A DNA stretch of 64,000 nucleotides from Sphingopyxis fribergensis (GTDB lineage Bacteria; Pseudomonadota; Alphaproteobacteria; Sphingomonadales; Sphingomonadaceae), in contig NZ_CP009122.1 of NCBI RefSeq assembly GCF_000803645.1, forward strand, positions 2,332,501 through 2,396,500, read 5' to 3'. The notes beneath the pieces were generated by a model. The model was not told the origin of the DNA. It ran no database searches and saw only the letters and a program-made list of their open reading frames with translations. Made by a program: the position numbers and the translations under genes. Numbering within the stretch: the first letter of the stretch is position 1; the number at the start of each line of letters is the position of its first letter. Shown here in pieces: positions 55,059-63,383 of the stretch.

Positions 55059-56053
55059 TCGATCTCACCGTCGTCTGGGCCGCGATCATCGGCTTTGCGA
55101 TCATCGCCTATGTCGTGATGGACGGCTTCGACCTTGGCATCGGCATCCTTTTTCCCTTTTTCAAGGTGGGCAAGGATCGCGATACGGCGATGAACAGCAT
55201 CGCACCGGTGTGGGACGGCAACGAAACCTGGCTGGTGATGGGGGTCGGCGGACTGCTCGCCGCCTTTCCGCTCGCCTATGCGATCATCCTCCCGGCCCTC
55301 TATGCACCGATGATAGCGATGCTGCTCGGCCTGGTATTTCGGGGCGTCGCCTTCGAATTTCGCTGGCGGGACCCGGCGCACCGCGAATTCTGGGATCGCG
55401 CGTTCACGACAGGCTCGATCGTGGCGACCTTCGCGCAGGGAATCGCGCTCGGCGCGCTTTTGCAGGGGATCACCGTCGAAGGCCGCGCCTATGCCGGCGG
55501 CTGGTGGGAATGGCTTTCGCCGTTCAGCCTGTTGACCGGCTTTGGGTTGCTGACCGGCTATGCGCTGCTTGGCGCCTGCTGGCTCAACTGGAAGACCGAA
55601 GGCGGTTTGCAACGCCAGGCAGTGACCTATGCCGGCCGCCTCGGCATCGCGTTGTTGCTGATGATCGGCGCGATCAGCCTCGCGACGCTGACCTTGGAGG
55701 CACAATATTACCAACGGTGGCTAAGCTTTCCGGGCGTATTGGCGACGGCGCAGGTGCCGCTGGCGACGCTGATCATAACCTTCCTCTTCTATCGCAGCTT
55801 GCGACTGAAAAAGGATGCGCAGCCCTTTTTCTGGGCGCTGACGCTCTTCGGTCTGTGCCTGATCGGCCTTGGTGTCTCGATCTGGCCCGACGTCATCCCC
55901 GCGCGCGTCACTATCTGGGAAGCCGCCGCTCCGCACCGCAGTCAGGTCTTCATGCTGGTCGGCGCATCGATCATGGTGCCGATCATCCTCGCCTACACCG
56001 CCTGGTCCTATTGGGTGTTCCGCGGCAAGGTGGGCGCGGATGGATATCATTGA
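55055..56053 (+). CDS. Cytochrome bd-type quinol oxidase subunit II (CioB-like)
   Basis: A 332-aa subunit II with about eight membrane helices and the family signatures DGFDLGIGILFPF, PVWDGNETWLVMGVGGLLAAFPLAYA and FRGVAFEFRWR near the N-terminus. Late WPDVIPA and TIWEAAAP stretches fit as well. It starts in an ATGA overlap with subunit I and ends in a TGATG overlap with the 35-aa subunit gene. Confidence 0.94.
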   Translation: MIDLTVVWAAIIGFAIIAYVVMDGFDLGIGILFPFFKVGKDRDTAMNSIAPVWDGNETWLVMGVGGLLAAFPLAYAIILPALYAPMIAMLLGLVFRGVAFEFRWRDPAHREFWDRAFTTGSIVATFAQGIALGALLQGITVEGRAYAGGWWEWLSPFSLLTGFGLLTGYALLGACWLNWKTEGGLQRQAVTYAGRLGIALLLMIGAISLATLTLEAQYYQRWLSFPGVLATAQVPLATLIITFLFYRSLRLKKDAQPFFWALTLFGLCLIGLGVSIWPDVIPARVTIWEAAAPHRSQVFMLVGASIMVPIILAYTAWSYWVFRGKVGADGYH

Positions 56054-56160
56054 TGACGGCGCGCCTGAAACGGATTGGCTGGTTTGTCGCAATTTGGGCC
56101 GCAAGTGTCTTGGCGCTGGCGACAGTGGGGTTGATAATCAGAGCCGTTCTGCGCGCATGA
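56053..56160 (+). CDS. DUF2474 (CydX-like) small bd oxidase subunit, 35 aa
   Basis: ATG 56053 shares its first base with the CydB-like stop (TGATG). It encodes 35 residues: a basic start MTARLKRIGWF and one membrane helix (VAIWAASVLALATVGLIIRAVL). DUF2474/CydX/CydZ peptides stabilise the haems of bd oxidases and are normally encoded exactly here. Length, position and hydrophobicity all fit. Confidence 0.85.
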   Translation: MTARLKRIGWFVAIWAASVLALATVGLIIRAVLRA

Positions 56161-56620
56161 TTGGAACCAGTGATTTGATCCCGCGATCGTGGTGCTTAGG
56201 AGCGGGTTCGCCGAGAATGGCCGTTAGGGGTCTGGCAGCCGTTGTCGTGCGGAAAGCGAAAGCAGACACCCGCCAGCACGTAATGCAAACAGGCAAGGTA
56301 CGACGCGATTCCGAGTTTCGATCTTTCGCGGTGCGCGGCGACTGATCGTAAACTGGGCTCGTCGCCCGTTGCCGGTCCGTTTTACTCGTCGGCTCCAGCG
56401 GTAGGACCGAATTGCACTGACGGAGATACGATAGTGCCGGTGATCAACGAAACCCCAGAAAATTACGCAGGTCGGGGATAAGGCCTATGTCCGCCGCATC
56501 GTCGGCAAGGCTGGTTTCGGCAATGACCAATCACGATCTGCGGCTCGAAACTGGCGATCGAGCATGCTTATTCGGGGCGATCGCCACCCCGGCGGGATGG
56601 TGCCAAGTTTTGACCGGAAA
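56161..56620. other. Gap after the sulfide operon; no gene supported
   Basis: About 460 bp without a supported gene. A short stretch near 56460-56540 reads like old coding DNA (QVGDKAYVRRIVGKAGFG) but has no start or family. No clear terminator for the cyd genes was found. Confidence 0.35.
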
Positions 56621-56705
56621 TGGTGCCCCTGGCCGGACTCGAACCAGCACTCCTTGCGGAACCGCATTTTGAGTGCGGCGCGTCTACCAATTTCACCACA
56701 GGGGC
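56621..56705 (-). tRNA. tRNA-Leu (anticodon CAA)
   Basis: Minus strand: acceptor GCCCCTG pairs with CAGGGGC, followed by discriminator A and an encoded CCA. The D-arm is TGGTGAAATTGGTAGACGCG. The anticodon stem CCGCA/TGCGG has loop CTCAAAA, giving anticodon CAA. A class II long variable arm and T-loop GGTTCGAGTCC complete it. 85 nt with CCA. Confidence 0.95.
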
Positions 56706-56759
56706 ACGGCGCTTGCAGCGCGGCGCATCCCCTAAAGCGAAGCGCCGCTTTTTGCCAAG

Positions 56760-58211
56760 CTATTTCTTGAGTTCTTTCGCCAGCGTCTTTGCCGTCGCCT
56801 TGCCATAGGGCGGCTTGAAACCCGCGAGCCCCGCGACGTCGAGCTTGGGCTGGCGGTACACCGCGCGCGCGTGGCTGAAGGTGCGGAATCCGTCGACCCC
56901 GTGATAATTGCCCATGCCCGATGGCCCGACCCCGCCGAACGGTAGATCCTCCATCGCGTTATGGAACAAGACGTCGTTGACCGTGACGCCGCCCGAGATC
57001 GTCCGCGTCAGCACGCGGTCTTCCTCGCTCTTGTCCTGCCCGAAATAATAAAGGCCGAGCGGTCGGTCGTTGGCGTTCACATAGTCGATCGCGTCGTCGA
57101 TATGCTTGTACGTCTTCACCGGCAGGATCGGCCCGAAGATTTCTTCCTGCATCACCTTCATATCGTCCGTCGGATTGCGGACGATATGGAGCGGCATCTT
57201 GTGGCCGTTCGAGCTTGCGAAATCCTCAGCCCCCGGATTGATCTCGATCACCTCGGCGCCCTTTTCGCGCGCATCGGCGAGATAGGACTGCAGCCGATCG
57301 TAATTGCGCGTGTTCACGACCGACGTGTAATCATCGTTGGCGAGCAAGGTCGGATAAAGCGCCGCCGCGCCCTTGGTGACGCGGTCGATCACCTCGCCCT
57401 CCTGATCCTCGGCCACCAGCAGATAATCGGGCGCGAGGCAGATCTGTCCGGCGTTCATCATCTTGCCGAGCGCGACGCGCTGGCCGACAAGATCCTTGTT
57501 CGCGCTGCGCCCGATAAAGGTCGGCGACTTGCCGCCGAGTTCGAGCGTCACCGGCACCAGATTGTCCGCCGCGGCGCGCATGATATGTCTGCCGACGCTC
57601 GTCGCGCCGGTGAAGATCATATGGTCGAACGCCAGCTTCGAGAAGGCGACGCCAACCTCGGAATCGCCGGTGAACACCGCCATCTCGCTCTCGTCGAAAT
57701 AGTTGGGCACCAGCCGCGCCATCAGCGCCGACACATTTTCGGTAAACTCGCTCGGCTTGATCATCGCGCGATTGCCCGCCGCGAGCACGCCCGCCATCGG
57801 GACGAAGACCATGCCGACGGGGAAATTCCACGGCGCGACGATGCCGACGACGCCCTTCGGCTGATAGACGACCTCGGCCTTGGCGCCGAGCAGGCCGAGC
57901 GGAAAGGTCGGTTTGCGCTTCTCGCCCTTCGACCAGTTCGCCATATGCTTTTTCGCATGCTTCAAGGCGCTGACCGAAGGCATGATGTCGGTCATCAGCG
58001 TCTGTTCGCGGCTGCGGTGCCCGAAATCCTCGCTCACCGCCTTGGCGAAATCCTCGGCATGGTCGACGAGCATCGCGATCGCGCGGTCGATGCGGTCGGT
58101 GCGGACGGCAAGGCTTTCAGGCATGGCGGCGGTGAAGCTTGCTTTCTGCGCCGCGAGAACCGCGTGCATGCGCGCCGTTTCGCCGGCGATATCCTTGATC
58201 GCGGTTGCCAT
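56760..58211 (-). CDS. Coniferyl-aldehyde dehydrogenase-like ALDH
   Basis: A 483-aa aldehyde dehydrogenase of the CalB/class 3-like group. It has the active-site Glu in LELGGKSP (~216), catalytic Cys in NAGQICLAPDY (~250), cofactor region APWNFPVG, EEIFGPILPV, and the C-terminal GVGPSGMGNYHGVDGFRTFSHAR typical of coniferyl-aldehyde dehydrogenases. It oxidises an aromatic or aliphatic aldehyde to the acid with NAD(P). There is no operon partner; tRNA-Leu follows. GGGGAGATTAGG lies upstream of ATG 58211. Confidence 0.9.
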   Translation of the reverse strand: MATAIKDIAGETARMHAVLAAQKASFTAAMPESLAVRTDRIDRAIAMLVDHAEDFAKAVSEDFGHRSREQTLMTDIMPSVSALKHAKKHMANWSKGEKRKPTFPLGLLGAKAEVVYQPKGVVGIVAPWNFPVGMVFVPMAGVLAAGNRAMIKPSEFTENVSALMARLVPNYFDESEMAVFTGDSEVGVAFSKLAFDHMIFTGATSVGRHIMRAAADNLVPVTLELGGKSPTFIGRSANKDLVGQRVALGKMMNAGQICLAPDYLLVAEDQEGEVIDRVTKGAAALYPTLLANDDYTSVVNTRNYDRLQSYLADAREKGAEVIEINPGAEDFASSNGHKMPLHIVRNPTDDMKVMQEEIFGPILPVKTYKHIDDAIDYVNANDRPLGLYYFGQDKSEEDRVLTRTISGGVTVNDVLFHNAMEDLPFGGVGPSGMGNYHGVDGFRTFSHARAVYRQPKLDVAGLAGFKPPYGKATAKTLAKELKK

Positions 58212-58662
58212 GACCTAATCTCCCCGTTTCCAGTTTGCACGACTTCACCATGCCCCGCAGCCGGTTGCAAGTTGAAACCTGCGTGCCCAGGGCGATCGAG
58301 AGGTCATGGCTCGATACTGATGGCGCGGGATCTGAGCCGGGCGGCGAGCGGACGGTCGGGAAACGTTGAGAGTTTCAGACGCCGTTAGGCGTCAGAAAGT
58401 CTTCGATGCCCGAACCGCGGGGATCATAGACTGAGCTATGGGGAAAGCTGCTTTGCGCGAGGCACGGGGTAGCCAAGAGCTGTCAAAAAGCAGCCGGACA
58501 TGAGAGCGGACCGGCAGCTTTTATGTCGCGAGAGCAGACGTCTGAACTGAGACAGTCTGATTTTGGGCGTCTGGCGTCTGCTTTTCGGCAGGGCGAGCGC
58601 AAGCGTGTCCGCTTCCGGACGCAGGGCTGCGCCGGCTATGGGAGTGGATGAGCCGTGCCGGG
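58212..58662. other. Flank of the IS91-type element; no gene supported
   Basis: This 450-bp stretch probably contains the 3' end of the IS91-type element. A hairpin AGACGCC-GTTA-GGCGTCA lies near 58377-58395 and repeated GCGTCTG words occur at 58560-58585. IS91-type ends lack long terminal inverted repeats, and I could not fix the boundary. Confidence 0.35.
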
Positions 58663-59853
58663 TCACGGCGCCTGTGTCCCGGATGATGACGGCGCGGGTG
58701 GCGGCGCGCGGGCGAGGTAGCGGCGTTCGAACACCTCGATGATCACCATGGTGCCGCCGCAGCACGGGCAGAGCGGCCGGGCCTCGGGCTCATTGATCGG
58801 GTCGGCGGCGGGCGGCGGCGCGACGCTGAGCAAACGGCGGGCGCGTTCGAGGTGAGCCTTGCGCTGTGCGCTGGCGAGGAGCCCATAGTGGCGGATGCGG
58901 TGGAATCCGCGCGGCAGGGCGTGGAGCAGGAAACGGCGAATGAACTCGTCAGCGGCGAGGGTCATGACCTGCTGGCGGTCGGCGCCGGCCTCGCGATAGT
59001 TTTTATAGCGGAAGGTGACGCCGGCATCGTCGAAGCGGAGGAGGCGGCTGTTCGATATCGCAACGCGGTGGGTGTAGCGCGACAGATAGGCGAGCACCGC
59101 CTCGGGCCCAGCGAACGGCGGCTTGGCATAGACCACCCAGCGCTTCTTTCTGACGGGTGAGAGATGCCGCAGGAATGCGCGCCGGTCGGCGAGCTGCGTC
59201 ATGCCGCCGAAGAAGGCGAGCTGCCCACGGTCATGGAGGGCGCGCAGCCGGGTCAGGAACAGGCGGCGGAACAGGGCGCCAAGCACGCGCACGGGCAGGA
59301 GGAAGGCCGGACGTGCGGATATCCAGCGTGTCCCATCGCGGGAGATGCCGCCGCCGGGCACGATCATGTGGATGTGCGGATGATGGGTCAGCGCCGAGCC
59401 CCAGGTGTGGAGGACGGCGGTGATACCGATCCGGGCGCCGAGGTGCCTGGGATCAGCGGCGATGGTCAGCATCGTATCGGCAGCGGCCTTGAACAGCAGG
59501 TCATAGACGAGCGCTTTGTTGTAATAGGCGATCGCGGCGACCTCGGCAGGCAGGGTGAACACGACGTGGAAGTAGCCGACCGGGAGGAGGTCGGCCTCGC
59601 GCGCTTCGAGCCAGCTGCGCGCCGCAGCGCCCTGGCACCTTGGGCAGTGCCGGTTGCGGCAGCTGTTATAGGCGATCCGCCAGTGCCCGCAGTCGGTGCA
59701 GGCCTCGACATGACCGCCGAGCGCGGCGGTGCGGCAATGTTCGATCGCCGACATGATCTTGAGCTGATGCAGGCTCAAATGCCCGGCCTGCGCGGTGCGA
59801 TACGCGGGACCAGCGCTGCGGAAGATATCGGCGACCTCGAGTGAGGCGCGCAC
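58663..59853 (-). CDS. IS91 family transposase (HUH rolling-circle type)
   Basis: A 396-aa transposase. It has an N-terminal zinc-finger region CTDCGHWRIAYNSCRNRHCPRC (~60-82, longer spans not quoted), a HUH metal site in THHPHIHMIVPGGG and the catalytic Tyr region in YLSRYTHRVAIS. A second Cys pair, LCPCCGG, lies near the C-terminus. It cleaves one strand at the element end and transposes by rolling-circle replication. GTG 59853 lies 4 nt after the recombinase stop and is preferred; an overlapping ATG at 59898 is possible. Confidence 0.9.
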   Translation of the reverse strand: MRASLEVADIFRSAGPAYRTAQAGHLSLHQLKIMSAIEHCRTAALGGHVEACTDCGHWRIAYNSCRNRHCPRCQGAAARSWLEAREADLLPVGYFHVVFTLPAEVAAIAYYNKALVYDLLFKAAADTMLTIAADPRHLGARIGITAVLHTWGSALTHHPHIHMIVPGGGISRDGTRWISARPAFLLPVRVLGALFRRLFLTRLRALHDRGQLAFFGGMTQLADRRAFLRHLSPVRKKRWVVYAKPPFAGPEAVLAYLSRYTHRVAISNSRLLRFDDAGVTFRYKNYREAGADRQQVMTLAADEFIRRFLLHALPRGFHRIRHYGLLASAQRKAHLERARRLLSVAPPPAADPINEPEARPLCPCCGGTMVIIEVFERRYLARAPPPAPSSSGTQAP

Positions 59854-59857
59854 CGCC

Positions 59858-60766
59858 TTAGCCGTCAGGCGCCTCCTCGTCCGGCGCGGCCAGCGCAAGC
59901 CTGTCGAGCGGACTGACGACCGACCGAACGGTCTTCGTTGCGACCTGCGCGTAGAAGGCCGTCGTGTTTATCTTGGCGTGGCCGAGCAGGACCTGGATGA
60001 CGCGGATGTCGACGCCATCTTCCAGCAGGTGCGTGGCGAAGCTGTGGCGCAACGTGTGCGGTCCAACCCGCTTGGCGATATCCGCGGCCTCGGCGGCCTC
60101 GACGACGACCCGGTAGAGCTGGCGCGTGCTGATATGGGCCGCTGCGCCCTGTCCGGGAAAGAGCCAGCCGTCGCGACGCAAAATGCCCTGCTGCCGCCCG
60201 GCGCGCCACCAGTCACGCAGGAGCAGGAGCAGGCCCTCGGGCAGCATGGCGTTGCGGTATCGCCCGCCTTTGCCGCGCTCGATCCGCAGCAACATGCGCT
60301 CGCTGTCGACGTCGCTGATCTTGAGCGCTGCCACTTCGGCCACCCGTAGGCCCGCGCCATAGGCCACCGACAGCGCGGTCTGATGCTTGAGGCAGCGTGT
60401 CGCATCGAGCAGGCGCTTCACCTCGGCCATGGTCAGCACGACCGGGATCTTGCGAACCTGCTTGGTGCGGATCAGCTTACGCGCGAGATCGGGGCGGTCG
60501 AGCGTGTGCGTGAACAAGAACTTGAGCGCGCTGACGATGCTGTTCATCGTTGGCGCCGGCACGCCAGCTTCGAGCTGCTCGAACTGGAACTGGCGGATAT
60601 CCTCGGCGGTCGCGGTGTGGGGAGAGCGCTGCAGCCAGGTCGCGAACCGTCCGACATCGCGTAAATAATTACGCTGCGTCTCCGGTCCGAACCTGCGCAT
60701 CGCCATGTCGTCCAGCAGGCGCTGGCGCAGCGGGCTGATCGGGCTAATCTGAACAAGCTCATTCAT
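59858..60766 (-). CDS. Tyrosine-type recombinase/integrase
   Basis: A 302-aa recombinase with a SAM-like N-terminal DNA-binding domain (~10-95) and a catalytic domain. The Arg is in GAGLRVAEVAALK, with HTLRHSFATHLL and the final LLGHAKINTTAFYAQV carrying His and the nucleophilic Tyr. It is complete in length for the XerD-like group that accompanies IS91-type transposases. ATG 60766 starts the conserved region; the transposase follows after 4 nt. Confidence 0.92.
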   Translation of the reverse strand: MNELVQISPISPLRQRLLDDMAMRRFGPETQRNYLRDVGRFATWLQRSPHTATAEDIRQFQFEQLEAGVPAPTMNSIVSALKFLFTHTLDRPDLARKLIRTKQVRKIPVVLTMAEVKRLLDATRCLKHQTALSVAYGAGLRVAEVAALKISDVDSERMLLRIERGKGGRYRNAMLPEGLLLLLRDWWRAGRQQGILRRDGWLFPGQGAAAHISTRQLYRVVVEAAEAADIAKRVGPHTLRHSFATHLLEDGVDIRVIQVLLGHAKINTTAFYAQVATKTVRSVVSPLDRLALAAPDEEAPDG

Positions 60767-60922
60767 CGTTCGACTCCTCGGTTGAAGAAGTCGAAAAGGT
60801 CTGCCTATGCCGGCCGACGTTCAATCAGACGCGGCGCTCGCTGGACGGCTTTACATCGAGGCTAGCGCCAATCCACGCAGTGGTTCGTGCTCCGACCGAT
60901 AGTTGCCGTTGAAGGACTTGCT

Positions 60923-60942
60923 CTCTCCCCTTCAGGGGAGAG
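60923..60942. repeat. Intergenic palindrome CTCTCCCCTTCAGGGGAGAG
   Basis: Nine-base arms around a 2-bp centre; a nearly identical, longer copy lies at 61017-61040. The pair resembles a mobile intergenic repeat common in this bacterial group. Confidence 0.6.
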
Positions 60943-61016
60943 ATAAGAAGGCTTGCCGGTTTTACCGGCTAGCCGCAGTTGAGAGGGGCTTGAGCTGCTT
61001 CCGCCCCCTCTCCCAA

Positions 61017-61040
61017 CCCTCTCCCCTGAAGGGGAGAGGG
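61017..61040. repeat. Intergenic palindrome, second copy
   Basis: CCCTCTCCCCT and AGGGGAGAGGG flank a 2-bp centre, giving 11-base perfect arms. It is inverted relative to the copy at 60923-60942, so the two can also pair with each other. Confidence 0.6.
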
Positions 61041-61402
61041 CTACGTCCGCTCCCCACCTCTTTCCGGTCGTTCGTCGGAACTCAGTGACACTGCCCATAC
61101 TTACCCCCAGACGCCCTCCGGAAAAACCGCTTTCCTACAATATCCCGCTATGGTTCAAGGTTATCGATGATCAGCATCCTTTTAATTCCAGCGCGATCCA
61201 CTCCCCTTTCACCCCGGGCAGAAGCTCGACAGGAATGTCATTGGGCTGAACTTCACTGAACTTTGACGCTGCGGCACCAGATTTCACGGCCCTCCTTCCG
61301 AAGTAAGCAGGCCTCGCGATCGGTTTGCCTCCCCCTTTCGCATTTGCAGCATTTCGGCTAATCGACCGGCCGACGTATCTTTCCCCTACGGAGTCTCTCG
61401 AT

Positions 61403-62590
61403 ATGACCGCCACCGATCCCGTCGTTTTCCTCTCCTATGCGCGCACCCCGATGGGCAGCATGCAGGGCAGCCTGTCGGACGCGAGCGCGACCGATCTCGG
61501 CGCGACTGCGGTCAAGGCTGCGGTCGAGCGCGCGGGCGTGTCGGGCGACGATATCGAGCGCATCTATATGGGCTGCGTCCTTCCCGCCGGCCTCGGCCAG
61601 GCGCCGGCGCGTCAGGCCGCGATCAAGGCAGGCCTGCCCAAGTCGGTACAGGCAACGACCGTCAACAAGGTGTGCGGTTCGGGCATGCAGACCGTGATCA
61701 TGGGCGCCGAGGCGCTTGCCGCAGGCAGCGTCGACCTGATCGTCGCGGGCGGCATGGAATCGATGACTAACGCGCCCTACCTGCTCAAGAAGCATCGGGG
61801 CGGCGCGCGCATCGGCCATGACACCGCCTATGACCATATGTTCCTCGACGGGCTGGAGGATGCCTATGAGGCGGGCCGCGCGATGGGCACTTTTGCGCAG
61901 GATACCGCCGACGCCTATCAGCTCAGCCGCCAGTCGATGGACGATTATACGCTGACGTCGCTGAGCCGCGCCAAGGCGGCGATCACCGACGGCGCCTTTG
62001 CCGCCGAAATCGCGCCCGTCACGATCGCCGGCCGCAAAGGCGACGTCATTGTCGACACCGATGAAGCCCCCGGCAAGGGCATGCCCGACAAGATCCCGAC
62101 GCTGAAGCCCGCCTTTGCCAAGGACGGCACGATCACCGCCGCGACCAGCTCGTCGATTTCGGACGGCGCCGCCGCGGTCGTGCTGACGCGCCAGTCGGTC
62201 GCCGACGCGAAGGGCGCCAAGCCCGTCGCCCGCCTCGTCGCGCATGCGGCGCACGCACAGGAACCCAAGGATTTCACCGTCGCCCCCGTCGGTGCGATCA
62301 ACAAATTGCTCGCCAAGACCGGCTGGTCGATCGGCGATGTCGACCTGTTCGAAGTCAATGAAGCCTTTGCCTGCGTCGCGATGTTCGCGATGCACGATCT
62401 CGGCATCCCGCATGAGAAGATCAACGTCCATGGCGGCGCAACCGCGCTCGGCCACCCGATCGGCGCCAGCGGCACGCGCATCATCACGACACTGATCGCG
62501 GCGCTGCAACGCCACGGCAAGACGCGCGGCATCGCCAGCCTCTGCATCGGCGGCGGTGAAGCGACGGCGGTTGCTGTCGAATTGATCTAA
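61403..62590 (+). CDS. Acetyl-CoA acetyltransferase (thiolase)
   Basis: A 395-aa thiolase. The acyl-accepting Cys is in NKVCGSGMQ (~89-93), with GGMESMTNAPY, NEAFA, His in GHPIGASG (~349) and the second catalytic Cys in SLCIGGGEATA (~380). It condenses or cleaves acetoacetyl-CoA-type substrates; length fits the biosynthetic tetrameric class. ATG 61403 has GGAG about 9 nt upstream, and upstream in-frame codons are not conserved. It is a single gene closed by a terminator at 62612-62637. Confidence 0.94.
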   Translation: MTATDPVVFLSYARTPMGSMQGSLSDASATDLGATAVKAAVERAGVSGDDIERIYMGCVLPAGLGQAPARQAAIKAGLPKSVQATTVNKVCGSGMQTVIMGAEALAAGSVDLIVAGGMESMTNAPYLLKKHRGGARIGHDTAYDHMFLDGLEDAYEAGRAMGTFAQDTADAYQLSRQSMDDYTLTSLSRAKAAITDGAFAAEIAPVTIAGRKGDVIVDTDEAPGKGMPDKIPTLKPAFAKDGTITAATSSSISDGAAAVVLTRQSVADAKGAKPVARLVAHAAHAQEPKDFTVAPVGAINKLLAKTGWSIGDVDLFEVNEAFACVAMFAMHDLGIPHEKINVHGGATALGHPIGASGTRIITTLIAALQRHGKTRGIASLCIGGGEATAVAVELI

Positions 62591-62611
62591 ATCGCTATTC
62601 CAAAAGGTTGC

Positions 62612-62650
62612 ACGGCGCCGTCGCAAGACGGCGCCGTTTCGTCGTTTTGG
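62612..62650 (+). terminator. Intrinsic terminator after thiolase
   Basis: Perfect 11-bp arms ACGGCGCCGTC (62612-62622) and GACGGCGCCGT (62627-62637) with loop GCAA, followed by the T-rich TTCGTCGTTTT. Confidence 0.8.
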
Positions 62651-62782
62651 CCGCGACAATTTGCGACACTAATGTCCTGAAAATAAACGGCGCATTCCGG
62701 CTCCGTTCAATTCGAATCGCCTAATCCTTGTTTCAGTCATCGGGCAATCCCCCTCCCCCTGACGGAATGAAAGGATCAACCA

Positions 62783-63253
62783 ATGAAGACCAGATTTCTC
62801 ACCGTCGGCCTGATCGCAGCTTTGATGGTCCCCGGCGTCGCCGCGGCCCAGACGCGCGGCGAGGTGCGCGACAGCCGCCAGGACGTGCGCGAAGAACAGC
62901 GTGAGCTCCGCCAGGCAAAGCGTTACGGCGATCGCGGCGACGTTCGCGAAGAGCGCCGCGACGTGCGCGACGCACGCCAGGAACTGCGCGAAGACAAGCG
63001 CGACTGGCGCCAGGATCGCCGCTATTCGAACTATCGCGCGCCGTTCAAATATCAGTCGTTCCGCGTGGGTTCGACCCTGCGTTCGAACTATTATGCGCCG
63101 GCCTATCGCCCGGCCTGGGACAGCCGTTGGGGCGTGCCGCGCGCCGGTCGCAACCTGACCTATGTGCGTCATTACAACGACCTGCTGCTCGTCAACGCGC
63201 GCAACGGACGGGTAGTGAAGGTGTACCGCAACCACTTCAACTGGCGCCGCTGA
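62783..63253 (+). CDS. RcnB-like periplasmic protein
   Basis: A 156-aa protein. It has a signal peptide at ~1-22 (LIAALMVPGVAAAQ), then a highly charged Arg/Glu/Asp stretch at ~24-80 (repeated DVREERR, DARQELRED units) likely to be helical or disordered. The C-terminal RcnB-type domain contains YNDLLLVNARNGRVV. RcnB in E. coli affects nickel/cobalt retention; many alphaproteobacterial relatives have unknown roles. AAAGGA lies about 8 nt before ATG 62783. It is a single gene ended by the hairpin at 63280-63307. Confidence 0.8.
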   Translation: MKTRFLTVGLIAALMVPGVAAAQTRGEVRDSRQDVREEQRELRQAKRYGDRGDVREERRDVRDARQELREDKRDWRQDRRYSNYRAPFKYQSFRVGSTLRSNYYAPAYRPAWDSRWGVPRAGRNLTYVRHYNDLLLVNARNGRVVKVYRNHFNWRR

Positions 63254-63279
63254 ACGAAAATAGTCTTTTGTTTCAACGA

Positions 63280-63307
63280 GGGTCGATGGGAAACCATCGG
63301 CCCTTTT
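63280..63307 (+). terminator. Intrinsic terminator after RcnB-like gene
   Basis: GGGTCGATGG (63280-63289), loop GAAA, CCATCGGCCC (63294-63303) with one G-T pair, then TTTT. Confidence 0.75.
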
Positions 63308-63383
63308 GGCCGCCCGGCGATTGTCATTGCCGCTCCCCCGCGAAGGGCATAGCCTGTGGCCATTCTACTGGGGAGAAATCGAC

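Larger units (their letters stand above)
58663..60766 (-). mobile_element. IS91-family element with accessory tyrosine recombinase
   Basis: The two genes 58663-59853 and 59858-60766, 4 nt apart on the minus strand, form the common recombinase-plus-rolling-circle-transposase arrangement of IS91 relatives. Both reading frames are intact, so the element may be active. Outer ends are not determined; the span given covers only the genes. Confidence 0.8.
60767..61402. other. Intergenic stretch with palindromes between recombinase and thiolase
   Basis: It holds two near-identical GGGGAGAG palindromes (60923-60942, 61017-61040) and a lower-GC minus-strand tail (61171-61290) that reads as a possible relic ending WIALELKGC. 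No complete gene is supported. Confidence 0.4.

Noticed and set aside
58436..58765. Small minus-strand ORF past the end of the IS91-type transposase
   Set aside because: Overlaps the transposase C-terminus in another frame and has no ribosome binding site or family.
61358..62659. 433-codon minus-strand frame opposite the thiolase
   Set aside because: Thiolase catalytic motifs on the plus strand are unambiguous; the antisense product has no features.
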